Source: Candidatus Methanoperedens nitratireducens (GTDB lineage: Archaea; Halobacteriota; Methanosarcinia; Methanosarcinales; Methanoperedenaceae). Taken from it: 46,818 nt of DNA. Positions 32,652 through 39,568 of this stretch are shown in pieces. Made by a program: the position numbers and the translations under genes. The DNA lies in NCBI RefSeq assembly GCF_000685155.1, contig NZ_JMIY01000001.1:109821-156638 (forward strand), in the 5' to 3' direction. Every line of letters starts with the position of its first letter. Position 1 is the first letter of the stretch. The notes beneath the pieces are model-generated. The model did no database searches. It was not told the origin of the DNA and saw only the letters and a program-made list of their open reading frames with translations.

Positions 32652-33644
32652 ATGGCTTTAACCTATGCAAAATCCGGTGTTGATATCCAGCAGGAGAATA
32701 GAGCAATCTCAGCCCTGACAAAACAGCTTACTTATAAACGTAGAGGTTTTGGGGCTCCTATAACCGATGTGGGTCATTACGCTGGCCTTATCGATTTTGG
32801 CGAGTATGCTCTTGCGCTTACCATGGATGGAGTGGGATCAAAGGTACTGATCGCAAATGAGATGAAAAGATGGAACACAATCGGGATTGACTGCATTGCC
32901 ATGAATGTAAACGACCTTCTGGCAATGGGCATAGAACCTCTTGCGTTCGTGGATTATATTGCCATAAGTGAAGCTGATGATGAGATCATGAGACAGATCG
33001 GGGAGGGGCTGGAAAAAGGTGCCCGGATCTCAAGGATAACTATCGTTGGAGGTGAGACCGCAACCCTTCCTGATATTGTCAATGGCTTTGATCTTGCAGG
33101 TACCTGTCTTGGAATGGTAAAAAAGGATAGGGTCATTACAGGTGAGCGTATAGAACCGGGGGATGCTGTTATCGGACTCCCATCAACAGGCGTACATAGC
33201 AATGGGTATTCCCTGGTACGCAGGATTATAAAAGAGGCAGGCTACTCATACTTGAATCCATTCCCATGCAACACAGATACTACCATTGGGGATGAGTTAT
33301 TAACTCCCACAAGGATATATATTGAAGTACTCGATGCAGTCAACAGGTTCGACATCCATGGCCTTGCGCATATAACCGGTGGCGGCCTTATGAAGCTTCA
33401 CCGCATCACCAGATATGGGTTCGATATCACGGACCCACTAGAACCGCAACCAATCTTCACCTTCCTGCAGCAGGAAGGTGGAGTGGAAGAGCATGAGATG
33501 TATAAGACATTTAATATGGGCATGGGTTTTGTAATCGTGCTGCCAGAGAGAGAAGCCGATCAGGCCTCAAGGATGCTGGGTGGAAAGATCGTGGGAAAAA
33601 TAGTTGAAGAGGGAATCCGGGTAAGAGGGCTTGAGATAGAATAG
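32652..33644 (+). CDS. purM: Phosphoribosylformylglycinamidine cyclo-ligase (AIR synthetase)
   Basis: Fifth step of purine synthesis: closes the imidazole ring of FGAM using ATP, giving AIR. 330 aa, normal length. Family elements are the N-terminal TYAKSGVDIQ, the ATP-binding DGVGSKV (near 59-65), the AMNVNDLLAMGIEP helix, GGETATLPD, and GVHSNGYSL(V). The C-terminal ITGGGL and FNMGMGFVIV segments complete the fold shared with HypE and PurL. It is a single gene with a leaderless promoter and is not linked to other pur genes here. Confidence 0.95.
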   Translation: MALTYAKSGVDIQQENRAISALTKQLTYKRRGFGAPITDVGHYAGLIDFGEYALALTMDGVGSKVLIANEMKRWNTIGIDCIAMNVNDLLAMGIEPLAFVDYIAISEADDEIMRQIGEGLEKGARISRITIVGGETATLPDIVNGFDLAGTCLGMVKKDRVITGERIEPGDAVIGLPSTGVHSNGYSLVRRIIKEAGYSYLNPFPCNTDTTIGDELLTPTRIYIEVLDAVNRFDIHGLAHITGGGLMKLHRITRYGFDITDPLEPQPIFTFLQQEGGVEEHEMYKTFNMGMGFVIVLPEREADQASRMLGGKIVGKIVEEGIRVRGLEIE

Positions 33645-33730
33645 AAAATATACCAATCCCATAACCTCTTTCTATATAAACTGAGAAAAACTTAAGTATA
33701 CATATGACATAGACTTAGTGGGAGGTTTTT

Positions 33731-33991
33731 ATGGAAGAAGCTGATGTAGCGGCTAAGCTAAAGACTTTAAGCGCAAGAATGGATGAGCTATCCGATGTGC
33801 TTGTTGAGAAAAAAGGTAGAGTGGGTGAGAGAATGGGTGAGAGAATGGGTGAGCTATCTGGTGCACTTGCTGAGAAAAGGGGTAGAGCTATGGAGAAAGT
33901 CAGTAAGAAGCCTTTTACTTATATGGGGGGGGCATTCTTCGGGGGATTAGCTCTTGGCTACCTGATGTCCAGGAAAGGTAAGCGTAGATAG
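33731..33991 (+). CDS. YqjD/ElaB-like tail-anchored small protein (copy 1)
   Basis: 86 aa. A charged helical N-terminal region with a heptad-like pattern (LKTLSARMDELSDVLVEKKG) includes a repeated GERM segment. It ends with a glycine-rich hydrophobic anchor, GAFFGGLALGYLMSRK. The layout matches the DUF883 family (YqjD/ElaB), tail-anchored proteins that bind ribosomes in E. coli. GGAGG lies before the ATG. The second copy, 48 nt downstream, shares the start MEExDxAA and the anchor, so the pair arose by duplication. Relation to DUF883 is by layout, not a verified match. Confidence 0.65.
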   Translation: MEEADVAAKLKTLSARMDELSDVLVEKKGRVGERMGERMGELSGALAEKRGRAMEKVSKKPFTYMGGAFFGGLALGYLMSRKGKRR

Positions 33992-34039
33992 GATAAGATC
34001 TCTTTGCAGCCTTCAAAAAATTAGATAGTAGGATGTTTT

Positions 34040-34267
34040 ATGGAAGAAGAGGACATAGCGGCGGCGTTAAAAACCTTAAGCGATAAAATAGATGAGCTAT
34101 CAAGGGCACTTCTTGAGGGAAAAGGTAGAATGGATGTACTATCCAGCGCACTTGTTGAGCAAAAATATAGAGCTGAGGAGAGGATCAAGGAGAAACCTTT
34201 TGCCTGCATGGGAGCAGCATTCTTCGGTGGACTCACTCTTGGCTACTTAATGTCCAGGAAAAGCTAG
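34040..34267 (+). CDS. YqjD/ElaB-like tail-anchored small protein (copy 2)
   Basis: 75 aa, paralogue of the preceding gene. The segments MEEEDIAAALKTLSDKIDEL and AAFFGGLTLGYLMSRK line up with copy 1, while the middle is shorter and lacks the GERM repeats. The coiled N-terminal part would be cytoplasmic, the glycine-zipper tail in the membrane. It is followed after 1 nt by a membrane protein, like the yqjD-yqjE order of enterobacteria. Confidence 0.65.
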   Translation: MEEEDIAAALKTLSDKIDELSRALLEGKGRMDVLSSALVEQKYRAEERIKEKPFACMGAAFFGGLTLGYLMSRKS

Positions 34268-34268
34268 T

Positions 34269-34583
34269 GTGCCCGGTGTGCCTGTGCCAGACATAATAGA
34301 ACTTATAAGCAGCCTTTCAAGATTGGTTATACAGCGATTCTCCAGCGAGGCACAAAAGCTTACAAGTGAGGCGATTGGCGATGGCATAGCAGATGGTGTG
34401 CAGAAATCCAGTCAGAGATTATTCTCGATTGGAGTTTCTATCGCACTCATCGGCACCGGGTTCTTCTTGACTCTCTGGGGAATAGCAACCGGTATTGATA
34501 CATTCTTTGAAATGAGAGGCTTTGGGTATGTCCTGATAGGCATACTGGCAGCACTGGCTGGAGTGCTCGTATATAAAAGATAG
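34269..34583 (+). CDS. YqjE/phage-holin-like membrane protein
   Basis: 104 aa from GTG 34269, which begins 1 nt after the stop of the previous gene. An amphipathic N-terminal half (SSLSRLVIQRFSSEAQKLTSE) is followed by two membrane helices (about 52-73 and 84-101). This is the form of the YqjE/DUF1469 (holin superfamily 3-6) proteins that accompany YqjD in bacteria. The tight spacing indicates a single operon of three genes. Function unknown; possibly membrane or stress-related. Confidence 0.6.
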   Translation: MPGVPVPDIIELISSLSRLVIQRFSSEAQKLTSEAIGDGIADGVQKSSQRLFSIGVSIALIGTGFFLTLWGIATGIDTFFEMRGFGYVLIGILAALAGVLVYKR

Positions 34584-34622
34584 CCGCTGGCTAATAACAG
34601 CTTTCGGAAGGTTTATTTATAG

Positions 34623-34662
34623 CTGTGTTCTTTTAAAAGAAATCACAATGGAACGAACACAG
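34623..34662 (+). promoter_or_regulatory. Nested inverted repeats around the modE-like start codon
   Basis: CTGTGTTC (34623-34630) and GAACACAG (34655-34662) are perfect inverted copies that enclose the ATG at 34648. In between lies a 14-bp palindrome, TTCTTTTAAAAGAA (34628-34641). In RNA the outer stem could hide the start codon; in DNA the palindrome could be an operator. Confidence 0.4.
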
Positions 34663-35193
34663 GTTAAAGCAAAATTATGGCTGGCAGACAACAAAGATGA
34701 GCCAATCATGGGAGATGGAAAGGCGGCCCTCCTGAAGGCTATTGAAGAAGAAGGTTCGCTGAACAAAGCATGTAAAAAAGTAAAAATCTCATACAAGCAT
34801 GCCTGGCTCATGCTAAAAGAAATTGAAGAAAGCGTGGGTGAGCCTATAATAATAAAAAAACGCGGTGGAAAAGCTCAGGGCACATCTCTGACCGAAAAAG
34901 CAATAAGCTTACTTGATACATATAATACATATCAGAATATACTTGCACAGACCGTTTATGACAATACTTTCTGGGAGGTGATAGGGTTGAAAATCTCTGC
35001 AAGGAACCAGATGAGAGGTAAAATAATTGAGGTTAAGAAAGAGGGTCTTATTGCAAGCATCAAAATCTCTATTGAACCAACAACGATAACTGCAGTTATA
35101 ACAAAAGAGGCTGCTGATGCCCTGGACATCAAAAAAGATGATAAAGCAGTGGCAATCGTAAAAGCAACAGAAGTGATGATAGGAAAAGAATGA
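34648..35193 (+). CDS. ModE-family molybdate/tungstate-responsive regulator
   Basis: 181 aa. The N-terminal winged helix of the ModE type spans about residues 1-100 (GDGKAALLKAIEEEGSLNKA, then ISYKHAWLMLKEIEES). The C-terminal 65 residues are one TOBE/Mop domain (SARNQMRGKIIEVKKEGL, ending with EVMIGKE), which binds molybdate or tungstate oxyanions. E. coli ModE carries two TOBE units; one is usual for shorter homologues. It sits 93 bp before tupA, with a fitting inverted repeat between them, so it probably controls tungstate uptake. A TunR-like role is possible. Confidence 0.88.
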   Translation: MERTQVKAKLWLADNKDEPIMGDGKAALLKAIEEEGSLNKACKKVKISYKHAWLMLKEIEESVGEPIIIKKRGGKAQGTSLTEKAISLLDTYNTYQNILAQTVYDNTFWEVIGLKISARNQMRGKIIEVKKEGLIASIKISIEPTTITAVITKEAADALDIKKDDKAVAIVKATEVMIGKE

Positions 35194-35255
35194 CCTTTCC
35201 CTCTTTGCATTTTATATGAATAAAGTGCAATTTTTTCGAAATCTTTATTAATGTG

Positions 35256-35279
35256 CGTTATGTTTGAGCGAACATAAGG
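35256..35279. promoter_or_regulatory. ModE-type operator at the tupABC promoter
   Basis: CGTTATGTT, 6 nt, AACATAAGG: nine-base arms with a single mismatch, close to the known ModE box (CGTTATAT-type arms). A TATA-like TCTTTATTAA at 35242-35251 puts the transcription start inside the repeat, so binding should repress. The site ends 7 nt before the tupA ATG. Confidence 0.7.
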
Positions 35280-35286
35280 TGATAAT

Positions 35287-36153
35287 ATGAAAAATCTGTT
35301 CGCAAAGATAATACTGTTTTCAATTCTGCTCTCTTTACTTTCGGGCTGTATCCAGCAGACACTAACAGGGAATACATCTCAGACTGTATCGACAGCCGAG
35401 GAGTTGCGTCTATCTACCACAACCTCCACCTGTGATACAGGGTTACTGGACATTCTCAACAAGAGGTTCGAGGAGGCAAATAACGTAAAGGTATTAACTA
35501 TCTGCCAGGGCACAGGTAAAGCCATTGCCACAGGGGAGCTCGGTGGCGCAGATGCGGTGATGGTTCACGATGTGAGATCTGAACTAAAAGCGGTAGCCAA
35601 CGGGAGCTTCATCGACCGCAGTTACGTAATGTATAACTATTTCATAATAATCGGACCTGTGAGCGACCCTGCAGGGATAAGAGATGCAGAGAATGCAACT
35701 GATGCTTTCGGTCGGATCGCTGCCATAAAAGCGCCATTCATCTCGCGCGGTGATGAATCAGGCACGCATAAGATGGAAAAATCCATCTGGAAAGCAGCAA
35801 ACATAACACCTGCCGGAGCATGGTATAAATCGGCAGGCAAAGGCATGGGCGACACTATAACAACAGCCGAGATCATGGAAGGCTACACCCTTTCCGATAG
35901 AGGCACATACCTTGCAATGAAGGACAGGATAAAACTGAGAATACTTTTTGAATCTGATAAAGAGTATCTTTTCAATCCATACCATATCATGGCCGTGAAC
36001 CCTGATAGGTTCCAGGATGTGAAATATGAACTTGCAAAGAGATACGTTGATTTTTTGACCTCTGCTTCAGCGCAGGATATTATAAGAGACTATGGAAAAG
36101 ATAGATACGGAGAAGGGCTTTTCATTCCCGCAGCCGATGCTTCGGATAAGTGA
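35287..36153 (+). CDS. tupA: Tungstate ABC transporter, substrate-binding lipoprotein TupA
   Basis: 288 aa. A signal peptide ends in a lipobox LSGC (near residue 21), giving a lipid-anchored binding protein. The TupA features are visible: STTTSTCDTGLLD close to the start of the mature domain, VMVHD, the YNYFIIIGP strand, and the SRGDESGTHKMEKSIW segment. These distinguish TupA from molybdate ModA and archaeal WtpA. It catches tungstate outside the cell. First gene of tupABC, under the ModE-like operator. Confidence 0.93.
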   Translation: MKNLFAKIILFSILLSLLSGCIQQTLTGNTSQTVSTAEELRLSTTTSTCDTGLLDILNKRFEEANNVKVLTICQGTGKAIATGELGGADAVMVHDVRSELKAVANGSFIDRSYVMYNYFIIIGPVSDPAGIRDAENATDAFGRIAAIKAPFISRGDESGTHKMEKSIWKAANITPAGAWYKSAGKGMGDTITTAEIMEGYTLSDRGTYLAMKDRIKLRILFESDKEYLFNPYHIMAVNPDRFQDVKYELAKRYVDFLTSASAQDIIRDYGKDRYGEGLFIPAADASDK

Positions 36154-36156
36154 ATC

Positions 36157-36891
36157 GTGAGCAGCGTTGATTTTCTATTTGAAGGGATCATCAAAGCGTT
36201 TGACCTGATAATCGGTTTAGATCCCTATGTACTGAGCATAACAGGCGTCTCTATCAGGGTATCAGGTACTGCAACTATACTTGCAGCCCTTACTGCCATA
36301 CCACTGGCATTTGCTTTATCCTTCCTGGATTTCAGGGGAAGGCAGGTATTGATTACACTTGTAAATACAGGTATGGGTTTGCCCCCGGTTTTTGTTGGAC
36401 TCTTTATCTTTGTGATGCTTGTGCCAGCAGGTCCGCTCGGGTTCCTCAGAATGATATTTACGCCAGAGGCTATGATCATTGCCCAGTACATCCTTGTCAC
36501 GCCGATAATAACAGGCATTTCACTTGCAGCAATAAAAGCAGTCCCTGGATCGATAATAGAGACAGTTTACACCCTCGGAGGCAGGGAGATGGATGCTATC
36601 ATTGTTACCCTGAGAGAGGCAAAATCAGGCATCATCACAGCCATACTTGCAGGACTTGGAAGGGCGCTTGCAGAGGTGGGGGCAATTCTCATTGTGGGCG
36701 GAAATATCGCATACACAGGCAGTATCGGTGGAATAGGTGAAGGGCTCTCTTACACGCGTACGCTTACCACTGCGATAACATCAGAGACAAGCAAAGGCGA
36801 TATTTCAACATCCATTGCTCTTGGGATAATCCTTATCTCCCTTAATCTATCTGTGAACCTGCTGGCTAACCTTATCCAGAGGAGGGATTGA
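36157..36891 (+). CDS. tupB: Tungstate ABC transporter permease TupB
   Basis: 244 aa from GTG 36157, 3 nt after tupA. About five membrane helices; the cytoplasmic EAA-type loop, which contacts the ATPase, is present near residues 140-165 (YTLGGREMDAIIVTLREAKS). The C-terminal helices include GLGRALAEVGAILIVGGN, conserved in TupB/ModB-type permeases. The stop codon region contains GGAGGG, the ribosome site for tupC. Confidence 0.92.
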   Translation: MSSVDFLFEGIIKAFDLIIGLDPYVLSITGVSIRVSGTATILAALTAIPLAFALSFLDFRGRQVLITLVNTGMGLPPVFVGLFIFVMLVPAGPLGFLRMIFTPEAMIIAQYILVTPIITGISLAAIKAVPGSIIETVYTLGGREMDAIIVTLREAKSGIITAILAGLGRALAEVGAILIVGGNIAYTGSIGGIGEGLSYTRTLTTAITSETSKGDISTSIALGIILISLNLSVNLLANLIQRRD

Positions 36892-36892
36892 G

Positions 36893-37633
36893 CTGGAAGA
36901 GGAGCTGTTCAGGATAGAAGATCTCTGTATGTCCATTGGAAAAAAAGATATATTAAAGAACATAGGCCTGACAATATACAGGGGTGAATTATTCGCCCTG
37001 ATGGGGCCAAGCGGGGCTGGAAAGACCACACTTCTTCGCATCCTGAACCTTTTTGATGATCCTGCCAGTGGAGACCTGATGTTTGGGGGGATGCTGTTAA
37101 ACAACAGCACATTCGGGGAAAAAAATAATATCAGGCGCAGAATGTCGATGCTTTTCCAGACACCTGCTGTCTTCAATACATCCGTATTTGATAATGTGGC
37201 GTATGGATTGAAGATCCGCAAAGCGGATAAGGATACTATAGAGAAAAAGGTAGGAAATGCATTAAGTATAGTTGGACTTGCAGGTAAGGAGAAGCAAAAG
37301 GCCTTGACCCTCTCAGGAGGGGAAGCACAGCGCATGGCTTTTGCACGGGCTATTGTATATGACCCCGATGTCCTTCTTCTTGATGAGCCGACTGCTAACC
37401 TTGATCCAGCCAACGTGGCTAAAATAGAGGAGATAATAAAGCGAATACGCAGCGAGCATGGTACGACCATCGTTATCGCAACACACAATATATACCAGGT
37501 AAAGCGCATTGCTGACAGGGTGGGCATACTGCTAAACGGAGAATTGATTGAAGTCAACAGTAAAGAGGGGATATTCTCATCACCTCTTGATGCCAGATCA
37601 TCAGCGTTTATAAACGGGGAGATGATATACTGA
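36893..37633 (+). CDS. tupC: Tungstate ABC transporter ATP-binding subunit TupC (probable CTG start)
   Basis: 246 aa when started at CTG 36893. The Walker A motif GPSGAGKTT, the Q-loop (LFQTP), the signature LSGGEAQRMA and Walker B VLLLDEPTANLD with the switch His (ATHN) are all intact. The first ATG (36929) would cut off the first beta strand (ELFRIEDLCM) that ABC ATPases need. In-frame CTG 36893 stands 6 nt after GGAGGG, so a non-canonical start is the best reading. It energises TupB. Confidence 0.88.
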   Translation: MEEELFRIEDLCMSIGKKDILKNIGLTIYRGELFALMGPSGAGKTTLLRILNLFDDPASGDLMFGGMLLNNSTFGEKNNIRRRMSMLFQTPAVFNTSVFDNVAYGLKIRKADKDTIEKKVGNALSIVGLAGKEKQKALTLSGGEAQRMAFARAIVYDPDVLLLDEPTANLDPANVAKIEEIIKRIRSEHGTTIVIATHNIYQVKRIADRVGILLNGELIEVNSKEGIFSSPLDARSSAFINGEMIY

Positions 37634-37650
37634 TGCCTCGGACATGTTCC

Positions 37651-39138
37651 CTATTTTAGCCTCTTTCTGGAATTTATAACCGCAAGTAGAGCAAATTGGG
37701 ATTGGAGTTTACTTATTCTCGAGTGTATATTTTTGGCTAATCTTCCCGTATCGTAGATAAATTCATAGATGATTACCTTCTCCTCGACCTCTCCGGGTTC
37801 TTCTACCTTGGTTAATCGGTAGATGGCATATAGACCGATCAGAAATGCGAAGAAAAAGAAGAATTCCCATGACTGCAAGTCCAGTGTTTGAAAAAGCAAC
37901 TCATTCCCAGGGCTCTTCCAGCTCAGCGTCCAGGAGAGTTGACGTTCTGTAAAGAAATCTGCAAAAATGCCCCCTAAGATAGGTGCTGTGCCTGCTGATA
38001 GCGAATTGACAATACCTAAAGAAGATAAATAGGCTGTTGCCTGTCCTTTTGGCGCCAGTTTAAATCCGATGTTCCCTGAAGTAAGGGCAACCCCTGCTGT
38101 AGAGATTCCCATAAAGACGTGTATAGTTATCAGTAGCGGTATGGTTAGTATGTATTTTCCGGGCATGGTTGTAAAGGTCCAGGCGAGAACACACAGCATG
38201 AATAAAGAGCCGCAGATGGTAAGAACGGATTTATTACTGAAACGGTCTGAATACCTTCCCCATATCCGTAGAAATGCAAGATTTGTTATCTGGCTCAGTA
38301 CCGTTAGGGTGATGATAAACGACATGCTCAACTCCAGGCTCTTAAGCATGTAGACAATAAAAAAGGGAGTTGCCAGATTGACAGCAAAATTCCACGGACC
38401 CAGAGACATAATAAGGTTCCTGAAATTGACGTCCTTGAAAGGCTGTGAGATCAGATTGAGAAATTTCTGTCTTTTCTCTAACTTTGCCATGCTGGGTTCA
38501 GGTATTGTTGATACGAAGTAAACGCCAAGCATACCTGCAAGGAACCCGAAGAAAAAAAGAGCCGAATAGCCATATAGCTCATACTCAGGAAATATGTTCT
38601 TCCAGCGATCTATATAAAATGCAGCAGCCAGGCTGAGAATACTTCCCACTATAGCAGCCAGGCTCATACGTTTTGAGAAAAATGAACCCAGACGGTCATG
38701 CGGCACCAGGTCCCGCATCCAGGAGTTCCATCCACATCCTCCGACACCGCCGAGCGCTGAATGTAAAAATAGCGCTATAATGAGAACTATCAATCCTGTC
38801 TCAATGGAGAACAGGAACGGTATCAGGGCGATTACAAGCCAGAATATTCTACTTAAGGCGATCGAATATACACAGATCGCCCGCCTGATCCTGTACTTCT
38901 CTACCAGATAGATAGAGGGAATCTGGATAAGTTGCGCTAAAAATGGAACAGCAGCAAGGACTCCTATAACCATGTTAGAAGCTCCAAGCTTCAACGCAAA
39001 GGCTACAAGGAAAACCCCGCTTGTCAATGTAGTCATCGCCTGGGAGGTTAAGCCGTCTTTGATAGCACTCCTCAGACCTGATTGAACCTCTTCTTCCGTT
39101 AGATCATCTTTAACTGTAAATTGTTTTACAATCTTCAT
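37651..39138 (-). CDS. Major facilitator superfamily transporter
   Basis: 495 aa with about twelve membrane helices. A typical MFS loop between helices 2 and 3 is replaced by YLVEKYRIRRAICV, and the second half has the matching loop GRYSDRFSNKSV. The central loop near residue 220 is charged (STIPEPSMAKLEKRQKF). The C-terminal tail is long and basic. No substrate can be inferred. It converges with tupC (17 nt between stops) and has its own promoter region to the right. Confidence 0.85.
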   Translation of the reverse strand: MKIVKQFTVKDDLTEEEVQSGLRSAIKDGLTSQAMTTLTSGVFLVAFALKLGASNMVIGVLAAVPFLAQLIQIPSIYLVEKYRIRRAICVYSIALSRIFWLVIALIPFLFSIETGLIVLIIALFLHSALGGVGGCGWNSWMRDLVPHDRLGSFFSKRMSLAAIVGSILSLAAAFYIDRWKNIFPEYELYGYSALFFFGFLAGMLGVYFVSTIPEPSMAKLEKRQKFLNLISQPFKDVNFRNLIMSLGPWNFAVNLATPFFIVYMLKSLELSMSFIITLTVLSQITNLAFLRIWGRYSDRFSNKSVLTICGSLFMLCVLAWTFTTMPGKYILTIPLLITIHVFMGISTAGVALTSGNIGFKLAPKGQATAYLSSLGIVNSLSAGTAPILGGIFADFFTERQLSWTLSWKSPGNELLFQTLDLQSWEFFFFFAFLIGLYAIYRLTKVEEPGEVEEKVIIYEFIYDTGRLAKNIHSRISKLQSQFALLAVINSRKRLK

Positions 39139-39334
39139 TTCAGATACTATCCGCTGATCTAAAGGGGGTACCTTTTGCAGCTAACAGTAATACACATCTC
39201 CTTCTTGAATACAAGTAACCTAACAGCATAGTATTTGTTATAATGCTGATAGATCAATCAGGGTGGTTGAATGTAATAAGAGTTGATAAATCTTACGGTT
39301 AGCCGGAGACCATTCGCCAAATTACTCAAACATT

Positions 39335-39356
39335 TTAATAAATTTTTATTTATTAA
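39335..39356. repeat. A/T hairpin, 8-bp perfect stem
   Basis: TTAATAAA and TTTATTAA flank TTTTTA. It may be a transcript end or part of the hypF control region. Confidence 0.6.
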
Positions 39357-39444
39357 ACCTGGCTATAGCTATCCATTACATTAGAAACCTCATAACTGTA
39401 GATTGAATTTTTATGTTTTTCAATTCAATATTTGTCTCCCTCCT

Positions 39445-39461
39445 GATTCTGTCCCACAGCC
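39445..39461 (+). repeat. Match to the terminal repeat of the 95-bp element
   Basis: GATTCTGTCCCACAGCC differs at two bases from the right end of the element at 21617-21633. The preceding CCCTC is also shared. A second end was not found, so this may be a solo remnant or chance. Confidence 0.3.
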
Positions 39462-39568
39462 CTGGTTATCGAAAATTATTTAAGCCATACTTTCATTATA
39501 ATAATGATATCGGGTTAGTTCCAATATTGAGATCTTCTGACCCGATTAACTTAAAATAGAAATATCTA

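Larger units (their letters stand above)
39139..39568. other. 430-bp divergent intergenic region
   Basis: It separates the MFS gene from hypF. It holds an AT hairpin (39335-39356), a second inverted repeat ATTGAATT/AATTCAAT (39402-39409 and 39422-39429), and a 17-bp match to the end of the MITE-like element (39445-39461). It is AT-rich, with no ORF or tRNA seen. The hypF promoter is probably in the last 100 bp (AAATTATTTAAG near 39474). Confidence 0.5.
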
